Of a stretch of 35,285 bases of DNA, positions 23,197 through 30,777 are shown piece by piece. The notes below the pieces were generated by a model. It searched no databases. It saw nothing but the letters and a program-made list of their open reading frames with translations, and was not told the DNA's origin. Each line of letters opens with the position of its first letter. Position 1 is the first letter of the stretch. Both the position numbers and the translations under genes were made by a program. The DNA is from UBA2256 sp964531105 (GTDB lineage: Bacteria; Spirochaetota; Spirochaetia; Treponematales; Rectinemataceae): the NCBI GenBank assembly GCA_964531105.1, contig CAZHFN010000022.1:1-35285 (forward strand), written 5' to 3'.

Positions 23197-23228
23197 AAGG
23201 GGCTGCCCACAATGCTGGACAGCCCCTT
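23197..23228. terminator. Bidirectional terminator between ankyrin and sigma genes
   Basis: A 12-bp stem with one mismatch (23197-23208 with 23217-23228) has an 8-base loop. TTTT ends the plus side (23227-23230) and TTGATTTATT follows on the minus side. It lies between convergent genes and can serve both. Its right arm GGACAGCCCC is the same as in the oppA terminator. Confidence 0.75.
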
Positions 23229-23264
23229 TTCGCACTATAAGGAATCGCTGGACTTAGGGAGGAA

Positions 23265-24272
23265 TCAGCCTCCACACTCCGACAGTTCTTGCTTTTCCCT
23301 CAGTTTTTCCAGGGCTCTTTCCTGGATCTGCCTCACTCTTTCCCTGGTAATGCCCAGTACCTTGCCCGTCTCTTCCAATGTATGGGTCGACTCACCCGAA
23401 AGCCCATAGCGCAGCCTCAGGATCGTGGTCTCCCGAGCGCTCAAGTCCATTAGCACACAGTCCAAAACTTCCTTCATCGTAGTTCTAAATACTTCGGAGT
23501 AGGGATCGATAAAGGTATCATCCCGTATTACATCGGCAAGGGATGTAGTGCTGCCCTCTTCAATGGCCGAATCCAGGCTGGCGGTGTTCTGGGAAAACTC
23601 CATCACCTTGAGCAGCTTTTGCTTTGGCATATTGAGTCTGAGGGCTAGCTCGTCCAGTTCTGGGTTGCGGCCCAGTTCTTGTGTAAGTTGCTTGGACGCG
23701 TAATAACACTTTCGAATAGTGTTGAGCATATGGACTGGGATTCGTATTACCCTGCCCTGGTCGGCCAGGCTTTTTATGATGGCTTGTCGTATCCACCAGG
23801 TGGCGTAGGTTGAAAACCTGTAGCCCCTGGAGTAGTCAAACCGCCCTACTGCTTCCAAGAGGCCAATATTGCCCTCGTCTATAAGGTCCAATAGGCCTAA
23901 GCCTCTGTGCTGATACGCTTTGGCAATGGAAACCACCAACCTCAAGTTGGCATTGACCATTTTCTGCTTGGCTGCGGCTAGTTGGGCCTCCATAACAGCC
24001 AGATCTTGGGAATCAGGCTCTCCTGCTCTCGCCTTCTGGAGATTTGTTCCTAGATCGCTTATCACCTTGCCCAATTCTTGCTCGTCCTTGGCGCTCAGAA
24101 GAGAAAACTTGGATATTTGGTATAAATAAAGCGAGAGAGGATCCTGTTCTTCGGTTTCCCGAGTTACCTTCCGGGATTCAAGAGGCCTTTTGCCAGTGGC
24201 TATCCCGCGCTTTTGTTTAAGGAGAGCGTGCTGGGAGTTCGAGGTGTCGCTAAAGGGCTCCTGTCGTACCAT
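23265..24272 (-). CDS. Sigma-70-family RNA polymerase sigma factor (RpoS/RpoD-like, group 2 type)
   Basis: A 335-residue sigma factor with regions 1.2 to 4 but no region 1.1 or long non-conserved insert, so it is smaller than a primary RpoD. Region 1.2 is DPLSLYLYQISKFSLLS (44-60). Region 2 contains NANLRLVVSIAKAY, GLLDLIDEGNIGLLEAV and the -10-reading helix FSTYATWWIRQAI (153-165). Region 3 begins RVIRIPVHM. Region 4.2 is the helix-turn-helix LEETGKVLGITRERVRQIQ (299-317), which reads the -35. The intact region 2.4/4.2 implies near-consensus promoter use. The start ATG has only a weak AAAGG site. A perfect 10-bp inverted repeat lies 35 bases upstream. I cannot say which stress or regulon it serves. 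Confidence 0.9.
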   Translation of the reverse strand: MVRQEPFSDTSNSQHALLKQKRGIATGKRPLESRKVTRETEEQDPLSLYLYQISKFSLLSAKDEQELGKVISDLGTNLQKARAGEPDSQDLAVMEAQLAAAKQKMVNANLRLVVSIAKAYQHRGLGLLDLIDEGNIGLLEAVGRFDYSRGYRFSTYATWWIRQAIIKSLADQGRVIRIPVHMLNTIRKCYYASKQLTQELGRNPELDELALRLNMPKQKLLKVMEFSQNTASLDSAIEEGSTTSLADVIRDDTFIDPYSEVFRTTMKEVLDCVLMDLSARETTILRLRYGLSGESTHTLEETGKVLGITRERVRQIQERALEKLREKQELSECGG

Positions 24273-24306
24273 GCGCTCAGCCTTTATACTTTTAGAAATT
24301 GAGCCA

Positions 24307-24334
24307 ATTTTGAAAGTCTATTGCCTTTCAAAAT
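24307..24334. promoter_or_regulatory. Perfect 10-bp inverted repeat upstream of the sigma factor gene
   Basis: ATTTTGAAAG (24307-24316) and CTTTCAAAAT (24325-24334) are exact inverted copies with an 8-base spacer. The centre-to-centre distance is 18 bases, about two helical turns, which suits a dimeric regulator. It could also form an mRNA hairpin in the leader. A TATAAA lies between the repeat and the gene start (24280-24285). Confidence 0.45.
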
Positions 24335-24480
24335 GCTCATACATTGATTGTCACACGATACCACAATGTGGAAAGAAAAGAAATAAAAAAATCAATAAAT
24401 GTAATTTTTAATGCTGATCCAGACCAGGCAAGAATAGGAATAAGAGGAAAAAGAGCGTGCAGAAAGGCACAATGCAGATT

Positions 24481-25524
24481 TTAATCCCTGGGAGCGAGGG
24501 CGGGATCTATAGGCTGTCCATTCCTGAAGACAAAGAAGTACGCGATGGGCGAACCGTCCTTGGCATCGAGCCCTATCCTGCCTATTTCCTTGCCTGAGCC
24601 TATCTGGTCTCCGGTTTTAACGGTGAGGGTTTCGTTGCCGCCATATACATAGACGTAGCCCGACTTAGCCTGCACAAAGGCCACTTGGTTGAACCCTCTC
24701 GATGGGCCAGCCGAAACTACGGTGCCCGAGGCGACCGTTTTGGCGGTCTCGCCGGGACTTACTTTGAACATGACGCCCTCGAGTTTTCCGTCCAGGTACA
24801 CGGCTTGACCTTTCGCAGGCCATGCCAGATTTAAGTCTACGGTTTTATTCTGGGTTTTGAGCGGTTCAGGCATGGGCACGGAGGGAGAGACTACAGGGCT
24901 GGATGGAGACTGCGGTTTGGCTTGGGGTATGGTGGTAGTAGCCGAGACTTGAGAGCCAGATATCGTGCCAGGAGTCGTAGCCGCCCCGGACTGGGAGCTG
25001 GAAGTAGCGGCTGACGAAGGGGGTACCAGTGTCGTAGTGCCCGGGCTCTGGGCAAGCGGGCTTTGGGTAGATGGGCTTTGGGTAGAAGTGCTTTGGCTGG
25101 CAATGTTTCCCTGGGTAGTGGTCGGAATGAGGTTGTTTTGCCCCTCGGATCCATCGCTTTTACCCGGAATTACCAGGCTGTCGTCTATTTTAAGCACATA
25201 TGAGGCATTTATCTTGTTTGCCGCCAGAAGTTCATTGAGGCTTATTCCATACTGGCGTGCTATACCGTAGAGGGTTTCTCCCTTACTCACTCTGTGTACA
25301 GAAGGAATCACCAAAACGGTGCCTATCTTCATTTTTGTAGGATCGGTGATGTTATTGGCCGCTGCAAGAGCTTCATAGGGAACATTATATTTCCGCGATA
25401 CGGAATAGAGGGTTTCGCCCTTGGCGAGAGTATGGCTTACTGGCCTATTCTCGGCTGCGGCAAGGCTTGTAAGGGTAAAGATGAGAAGGAATGAGGCAAT
25501 AGTTATTCGTGCTCGTTTAATCAT
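24481..25524 (-). CDS. LysM protein with degenerate LytM (M23-like) domain, NlpD/EnvC-like
   Basis: A 347-residue exported protein. There is a signal peptide (residues 1-24, ending SLAAA), two LysM peptidoglycan-binding modules (about 29-74 and 76-120, each with KGETLYSVSRKY/KGETLYGIARQY), a Ser/Thr/Gln/Pro-rich linker (121-230) and a LytM/M23-like domain (235-345). The M23 zinc ligands are absent: the positions expected for HxxxD, the His of the YxHL stretch (YVYVYGG, 290-296) and HxH (AYFFVFRNG, 328-336) hold other residues. It is therefore probably not a hydrolase but an amidase activator or scaffold, as known for EnvC and NlpD. No lipobox is seen, unlike E. coli NlpD. It lies upstream of the sigma gene on the same strand with a gap of about 208 bases. 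Confidence 0.85.
   Translation of the reverse strand: MIKRARITIASFLLIFTLTSLAAAENRPVSHTLAKGETLYSVSRKYNVPYEALAAANNITDPTKMKIGTVLVIPSVHRVSKGETLYGIARQYGISLNELLAANKINASYVLKIDDSLVIPGKSDGSEGQNNLIPTTTQGNIASQSTSTQSPSTQSPLAQSPGTTTLVPPSSAATSSSQSGAATTPGTISGSQVSATTTIPQAKPQSPSSPVVSPSVPMPEPLKTQNKTVDLNLAWPAKGQAVYLDGKLEGVMFKVSPGETAKTVASGTVVSAGPSRGFNQVAFVQAKSGYVYVYGGNETLTVKTGDQIGSGKEIGRIGLDAKDGSPIAYFFVFRNGQPIDPALAPRD
25043..25102. repeat. Four imperfect 15-bp tandem units in the LysM-protein linker
   Basis: Units at 25043-25057, 25058-25072, 25073-25087 and 25088-25102 follow the pattern GGGCTTTGGGTAGAT. The middle two differ by one base. They encode, on the minus strand, the run STQSP-STQSP-LAQSP of the linker. 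Because 15 is a multiple of three, gain or loss of units keeps the frame. Confidence 0.75.
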
Positions 25525-25680
25525 GGTTACTATTGCTTCATCGGCATAAACTTCGGACGAGTTGAGGATAAGTTGTAGCCCCTATCCCCATCGTTTCACC
25601 ACATTCTTCGTTGTAGTTGCTTTTCTTTTTAGCCCTTAACGGATAGAATTGTGTATATTTGTCACAGGAGATTAGGAATC

Positions 25681-27339
25681 ATGTCAGAACGATCCCCCCT
25701 GCATAACGCAAGGTTTGCCTACATCCCCAAGATGCCCGAGATTTATGGCTCCTCCCTGGCGTCGATAAAGGCTGCGCCCACCGATGTGATGGAGCCTCAT
25801 TTCGATAAGGAAGCGTTGCAGCGCATATTCCCCCATAGCTACGGGAAGCCGGCCTTCAAATTCGTGGCTGGAGAAAATCCCTTTTCCTCCAAGGCCATGA
25901 CTATCGGTGTCCTCCTATCCGGCGGCCCGGCACCTGGAGGCCACAATGTTATCGCCGGCATCTTTGACAGCCTTAAAAAAGGCTCGCCCGAATCCCGGCT
26001 TATAGGATTCAAGGGAGGCCCGGGCGGCCTGGTGGACGACAAGTACCTTGAAATAGACCTTGCTTTGGTGGATTCATACAGAAACACTGGCGGATTCGAT
26101 ATGGTGGGTTCGGGAAGAACAAAGATAGAAACGCCCGAGCAATTTGAAAAAGCCCTGGCCGTGGCGAAGGCTCACAAGCTGGACGCCCTGGTTGTGGTGG
26201 GCGGCGACGATTCCAACACTAATGCCGCCCTTCTGGCAGAATATTTTGCCTCCCACGGGGCGTCCATCACCGTAGTGGGAGTGCCTAAAACCATAGATGG
26301 AGACCTTAAGAACGAGTGGATCGAGGCTTCCTTCGGTTTCGATACGGCCACGAAGGTTTATTCCGAACTTATAGGGAATATCTGCAGAGATGCACCTTCA
26401 GGACGGAAGTATTGGCACTTCATAAGGCTCATGGGGCGCTCGGCATCCCATATTGCCCTGGAGTGCGCGCTGCAGACCAGACCCAATATCGCTCTCATCT
26501 CGGAAGAAGTCGAGGCAAAGAAAATCAGCCTTTCCCAGATAGTAGACAGCATCGCTGTCTCCGTGGCCGCCAGGGCGGCCAGGGGCGAGAATTTCGGCGT
26601 TGTCCTCATTCCCGAAGGGCTGATCGAGTTTGTGCCAGAGATGAAGCTGCTAATAGCCGGCATAAACGAACTCCTAGCCAGGGAAGCCGAAGCCTTCAAA
26701 GGCCAGGATTCCCTCAATGCCCAAGTTTCCTTTGTGGCAGAGCGTTTGGGAAAGGAATACAAAGCACTTTTCCTCTCCCTCCCCTCCGATATACGGGCTC
26801 AGCTCTGCTGGGACAGGGATCCCCATGGCAATGTGCAAGTTTCCAGAATAGAAACCGAAAAACTGCTTGTGGCCATGGTGAAGGAAAGACTGGCTGTGAT
26901 GGCTGCCGAGGGCAGGTACAAGGGTAAGTTCGATTACCAAACCCATTTCATGGGGTATGAGGGGCGCTGCGCATTCCCTACCAATTTCGATGCCGATTAC
27001 TGTTATTCCCTTGGTTTTACCGCCTTTCTCCTGGCACTTTACGGACTCTCGGGCTACATCGCCTCTATCCGCAACCTGGCCGCCCCCGCGGCAGAGTGGA
27101 TACCCGGAGGCATACCCCTCGTCTCCATGATGAATATCGAGCGCCGGCACGGCAGCGATAAACCAGTGATCCGCAAGGCACTGGTAGAACTGGAGGGCAA
27201 GGCATTCAAAGCCTTCGCATCCCAGCGGGAAGCCTGGTCGCTGTCTTCTAATTATCGGCTTCCGGGGAGCATCCAGTACTTCGGCCCCCCAGCGGTTACC
27301 GACATGCCGAGCATACTACTACAGATAGAACGGAGCTGA
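25681..27339 (+). CDS. pfp: Pyrophosphate-dependent phosphofructokinase, long form
   Basis: A 552-residue enzyme that phosphorylates fructose 6-phosphate with pyrophosphate, reversibly, in glycolysis. It belongs to the long PfpB-type branch common in spirochaetes. Motifs: LLSGGPAPGGHN (79-90), GGDDSNTNA (174-182) and VPKTIDGDL (201-209). The second Asp of GGDDS and the Lys of PKTIDGD are the usual markers for pyrophosphate rather than ATP use, and Asp206 is the catalytic base position. Later GYEGRCAFPTNFDADYCYSLG is typical of the long form. I chose the ATG at 25681, which has AGGAG upstream; a GTG in frame at 25651 would add ten unlikely residues. It is followed after four bases by the LolA-like gene. 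The call is secure. Confidence 0.95.
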   Translation: MSERSPLHNARFAYIPKMPEIYGSSLASIKAAPTDVMEPHFDKEALQRIFPHSYGKPAFKFVAGENPFSSKAMTIGVLLSGGPAPGGHNVIAGIFDSLKKGSPESRLIGFKGGPGGLVDDKYLEIDLALVDSYRNTGGFDMVGSGRTKIETPEQFEKALAVAKAHKLDALVVVGGDDSNTNAALLAEYFASHGASITVVGVPKTIDGDLKNEWIEASFGFDTATKVYSELIGNICRDAPSGRKYWHFIRLMGRSASHIALECALQTRPNIALISEEVEAKKISLSQIVDSIAVSVAARAARGENFGVVLIPEGLIEFVPEMKLLIAGINELLAREAEAFKGQDSLNAQVSFVAERLGKEYKALFLSLPSDIRAQLCWDRDPHGNVQVSRIETEKLLVAMVKERLAVMAAEGRYKGKFDYQTHFMGYEGRCAFPTNFDADYCYSLGFTAFLLALYGLSGYIASIRNLAAPAAEWIPGGIPLVSMMNIERRHGSDKPVIRKALVELEGKAFKAFASQREAWSLSSNYRLPGSIQYFGPPAVTDMPSILLQIERS

Positions 27340-27343
27340 ATTT

Positions 27344-28021
27344 ATGAAGAGAAGCCTTCCCCTTATCCTTTTTCTCCTCGTACTCGCAGCAGCTGCTTCC
27401 GGTCAGGAAATAGCTACCGCCGAGCAATTCTTTGCCAAGGTGTCGGAACGCTATGCCGAGATTTTCGATTATGAGGCAGCCATCCGCATAACCAGCACGG
27501 GTCAGACCATGAGGGGCAAGCTCTTCTTCAAATCACCTTCACTGTTGAGAATAGACTTTAGCCAACCGGCCGAGCAGGTGATCGTATTCGACGGAGAAAG
27601 GCTGGTGGTCTATATCCCCCAGTACCGGGCCGTGCTCCAGCAGGAAACGGGAGCGGCCGGCCTGGGTGCCGCATCGGTAGCCTTGGCGTCCAGAGAAGGC
27701 CTTTCCATGATGAAGCGCAATTATACGATAGCCTGGGAAAAATCCCCTCCCCAGGCGGAACCCTTGGACGAGGGCTCCAAGGAGATGGTTCACCGTCTAA
27801 TCCTGACCCGAAAGACAGTATCGGAGGGTTTTAAAACCGTAAGGATTTCTGTTTCCGAATCCAGCCTCCTCATGCTCCGTCTGGAGGGCTGGACAGTGGC
27901 AAACGAAAAAATGTCCTTCGATCTTTCGGACATGAAATTGAATCAAAACATACCGGCAACGCGGTTTCTTTATGATGCCCCGGCCAGTGCCAATGTCTAC
28001 AATAATTTCCTGTTCCAATAG
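27344..28021 (+). CDS. LolA-like periplasmic outer-membrane lipoprotein carrier
   Basis: A 225-residue protein with a signal peptide (MKRSLPLILFLLVLAAAASG, residues 1-20) and the half-barrel LolA/LolB-type sequence pattern: FDYEAAIRITSTGQTMRGKLFFKSPSLLRIDFS, then QVIVFDGERLVVYIPQYRAVLQQ and a C-terminal MSFDLSDMKLNQNIPATRF. LolA ferries lipoproteins from the inner to the outer membrane. That fits the diderm cell implied by the ankyrin lipoprotein. It starts 4 bases after pfp, with GGAG as ribosome site overlapping the pfp end, and is followed by the RodZ-like gene after 19 bases. LolB or the LolCDE machinery is not in the window. Family assignment is good; it could be a LolA paralogue with another client. 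Confidence 0.8.
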   Translation: MKRSLPLILFLLVLAAAASGQEIATAEQFFAKVSERYAEIFDYEAAIRITSTGQTMRGKLFFKSPSLLRIDFSQPAEQVIVFDGERLVVYIPQYRAVLQQETGAAGLGAASVALASREGLSMMKRNYTIAWEKSPPQAEPLDEGSKEMVHRLILTRKTVSEGFKTVRISVSESSLLMLRLEGWTVANEKMSFDLSDMKLNQNIPATRFLYDAPASANVYNNFLFQ

Positions 28022-28040
28022 GTGAAGGTGAGATAGAGTA

Positions 28041-29432
28041 ATGGCCAAGATTGGTTCGATACTGCAGGAAGCCCGCCTCTCCAGGGGTCTTACCTTGGAT
28101 AAGATAGCCGATGAAACTAACATCAGCGTACGTTTCCTGTCCAAGCTGGAAAACGACGATTTCACGGGTTTCCCGGGCGAACCTTATATAATCGGCTTTA
28201 TTCGCAACTATGTCGAATACCTGGGCATGGATTCAGAAGCGATGGTGGCGCGGTACCGGCAAAAAGAGGCTGCACCCGCTTTAGCGCCTGAAGGCCCCGA
28301 AGTCGAGGAAGAGAAGAGGGCGCCGGAGGCCTTGGCGTCTGTGCCAGACACCAAGGCCTCCGAGCCAGCCCCAAGCCAGCCTGCAGCCCAGGTATCCAGG
28401 AGCAAGGGCAAGAAGAGCAAGTCTGGCGGTACAGCCAAAGCGACAAGCGCGAGCAGTACGGACAGCGCAGACAGCGCGGCTGCCGCTGGCGACATGAAAA
28501 AAACTCCCAACGCGGATACCGCAACAGGCGAGAAAAAGCCAGCCGAGCCGCAGATTCCCGAAAACACGCAAGAATTTTCCCAACCCCAGGCTGTGGTCAG
28601 CCAGCCGCGTCACCCTCCCCTCCGACACCTGGTGCTGGGGCTGCTGGCCTTTCTCATTGTCGGCGCAGCAGTTCTCTGGATCTTCGTGGGAGGAGCCTTT
28701 GAAAACTCAGGTAATGGCAGAGAAGCGGCGCAGCCAACTGAATACAAGGTGGAAGGCGCCGATTTCCAGAAACGTCTCTACCCCGGCGATAGCCTTCTCA
28801 TTCCCTTTAACGAAGATGTGTACCGGGTATCCTTGTCGGACATACACGAAACCGTGAGCCTGGAAACGCCCTTCGGCACCCAGGAATTGCGGCTGGGCGA
28901 GGCGGCGGAGCTGGATCCTGATAAAAACGATTTACCCGATATAGCCCTGGTCGTGGAGGATTTCCAAAAGGACAAGCCCTCATCGGGAGCCTTGCTGAAA
29001 GTTGAGTTCATAATCACGACCAGCCTGGATTCCACCGGTCCAGGTGAGGTTACCATACCCCAAGGACCTGTCCAGGCGAGCACGACAGCCCAGATTCCTG
29101 CTGAAATTCCTGTCCTGCGTTCTACCCGGGGTCCTTACCCCTTCGTGGTGCAGGTCAACTTTAGGGGCAGTTGCCTCTTCCGCTATGAAGCCGATCGCAA
29201 GGAGTGGGTGGAAAAGTACTACTCCAAGGGTGAAAGCATAAGTATAAATGTCACCAATGCCCTTAATATCTGGACCTCCAATGCCCAGGCGGTCAAGCTC
29301 ACTGTCCAAGCCGCAGGGGGAAGAAGCGTGGATCTAGAAGTGGGAGCTCCCGGTGAGATAGCGGTAAAACGTCTTTCCTGGTCCAAAACCGACAGTTCTA
29401 CCTGGACCCTTACATCATCCGAACTCGACTGA
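28041..29432 (+). CDS. RodZ-like cytoskeletal membrane protein (HTH_25 / TM / DUF4115)
   Basis: A 463-residue bitopic membrane protein. The N-terminal 70 residues are a helix-turn-helix of the RodZ type (LQEARLSRGLTLDKIADETN, then SVRFLSKLENDDF and GFIRNYVEYLG). Then follows a disordered Ala/Ser/Lys/Pro-rich cytoplasmic linker (75-190), one transmembrane helix (about 196-220) and a periplasmic part. That part ends in a domain resembling DUF4115 (WVEKYYSKGESISINVTNALNIWTSN). RodZ links MreB filaments to the cell wall and helps set cell shape. The periplasmic region is longer than in E. coli RodZ, with an extra stretch of about 100 residues before the final domain. rimO follows after seven bases. 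Confidence 0.82.
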   Translation: MAKIGSILQEARLSRGLTLDKIADETNISVRFLSKLENDDFTGFPGEPYIIGFIRNYVEYLGMDSEAMVARYRQKEAAPALAPEGPEVEEEKRAPEALASVPDTKASEPAPSQPAAQVSRSKGKKSKSGGTAKATSASSTDSADSAAAAGDMKKTPNADTATGEKKPAEPQIPENTQEFSQPQAVVSQPRHPPLRHLVLGLLAFLIVGAAVLWIFVGGAFENSGNGREAAQPTEYKVEGADFQKRLYPGDSLLIPFNEDVYRVSLSDIHETVSLETPFGTQELRLGEAAELDPDKNDLPDIALVVEDFQKDKPSSGALLKVEFIITTSLDSTGPGEVTIPQGPVQASTTAQIPAEIPVLRSTRGPYPFVVQVNFRGSCLFRYEADRKEWVEKYYSKGESISINVTNALNIWTSNAQAVKLTVQAAGGRSVDLEVGAPGEIAVKRLSWSKTDSSTWTLTSSELD

Positions 29433-29439
29433 GGTTACT

Positions 29440-30777
29440 GTGAAATTTTTTATCGACCACCACGGCTGTGCCAAAAATCAAGTAGATGGAGAGGAACTGG
29501 CCGCCAGGCTGGAAGCCGCCGGGCATCATTATGTCGCTAAAGGCGAGGATGCCGAGCTTGTTATCGTCAATACCTGCGGATTCATAGAATCGGCCAAAAA
29601 GGAATCCATAGACGCCGCCATGGCCATCAAGCGATTCTGGCCCGATAAGAAGGTGCTCCTGGCGGGATGCCTGGCTCAGCGCTACCCCGATACACTCATC
29701 GCGGAAATGGAAGAAGCCGACGGTGTGCTGGGCAATGCCGACCTGGCTCTGGGACCCGAGGCTCTCGAGCTGATAGAAGCGGGAAAGCGACCGCTTTTAG
29801 TTGTAGCCCAGGCAAAAAAAGTACCCACGACCTACTACCCTCGCACCAGGCTCTTCGAGTACCCGGGTTCGGCCCATCTCAAGATCACCGAGGGCTGCGA
29901 TAATCACTGTGCCTATTGTGCCATACCACTCATACGCGGTTCCCTGCGATCCAGGAGCATGGACGACGTGATGGAAGAATTCAAAACCCTGGTGGAAAGG
30001 GGTATTTACGAGATAAATCTCATCGGCCAGGATCTGGGTTCTTACGGAAAGGACAGGGATGACGGTAGCAATCTTGCCGAATTACTACGCAGACTGGACA
30101 CGGTGCAGGGGGATTTCCGCATACGGGTGCTGTATATACATCCCGACCATTTTCCAGATACTATTCTAGATATAATCAAATCCAGCCGGAGAATACTCCC
30201 CTATTTCGACTTGCCCTTCCAGCATGCCTCAGAGCGAATTCTGAAGTCCATGAACAGGAAAGGCAACGCTGCAACCTACCTTTTCCTTATTAACAAGATC
30301 AGGACTAGCCTTCCGGAATCGATGATCCGCTCCACCTTACTGGTGGGATTTCCAGGCGAAACGGAGGAAGATTTTTCCACCCTCCAGAGCTTTCAAAAGG
30401 ATGCCGCCCTGGATTGGCTGGGCGTGTTCAGCTACTCACGTGAAGAGGGAACGGTGGCCTATTCGATGAAGGCGCGGGTAGCCAAAAAAATCGCCGAAGC
30501 TCGCAAATCCATGCTGGAATCGGTCCAGGAAGGTATAACGCCTTCACGCCTCACGCGCTTTATCGGCCAGAAAATGAAGGTTCTGGTGGAGGAAGGGGTC
30601 GAGGGATCGGATCTCTGCCTGGCAAGAGGCTGGATGCAAGCCCCCGGAGTGGATGGTCTTACCCTGGTAAAGGCTAGGCTAGATCCAGGCACGAGACCCG
30701 AGGTCAGGATCACCGCTGTAAATGGCGTTGATTTCGAGGCCGAACTGATAGATACGGGCAAAGTTGGCCAGCTTTGA
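29440..30777 (+). CDS. rimO: Ribosomal protein S12 methylthiotransferase RimO
   Basis: A 445-residue radical SAM enzyme that adds a methylthio group to Asp of ribosomal protein S12. The N-terminal UPF0004 domain carries the auxiliary-cluster cysteines Cys10 (HHGCAKNQVDGEE), Cys46 (NTCGFIESAK) and Cys77 (LAGCLAQRY). The radical SAM cluster is EGCDNHCAYCAIP (Cys153, 157, 160). A TRAM domain is at the C-terminus (from about 375). NTCGFIESAKKES and the spacing favour RimO over MiaB. It starts with GTG preceded by GAGGT at five bases, and overlaps the helicase start (TTGA). The call is secure. Confidence 0.94.
   Translation: MKFFIDHHGCAKNQVDGEELAARLEAAGHHYVAKGEDAELVIVNTCGFIESAKKESIDAAMAIKRFWPDKKVLLAGCLAQRYPDTLIAEMEEADGVLGNADLALGPEALELIEAGKRPLLVVAQAKKVPTTYYPRTRLFEYPGSAHLKITEGCDNHCAYCAIPLIRGSLRSRSMDDVMEEFKTLVERGIYEINLIGQDLGSYGKDRDDGSNLAELLRRLDTVQGDFRIRVLYIHPDHFPDTILDIIKSSRRILPYFDLPFQHASERILKSMNRKGNAATYLFLINKIRTSLPESMIRSTLLVGFPGETEEDFSTLQSFQKDAALDWLGVFSYSREEGTVAYSMKARVAKKIAEARKSMLESVQEGITPSRLTRFIGQKMKVLVEEGVEGSDLCLARGWMQAPGVDGLTLVKARLDPGTRPEVRITAVNGVDFEAELIDTGKVGQL

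Noticed and set aside
24335..24480. AT-rich gap downstream of the LysM gene, examined for a terminator, tRNA or small RNA
   Set aside because: Only a 4-bp stem (GTGC/GCAC) before CTCTTTTT was seen; too weak to call a terminator, and no RNA gene fold was evident.
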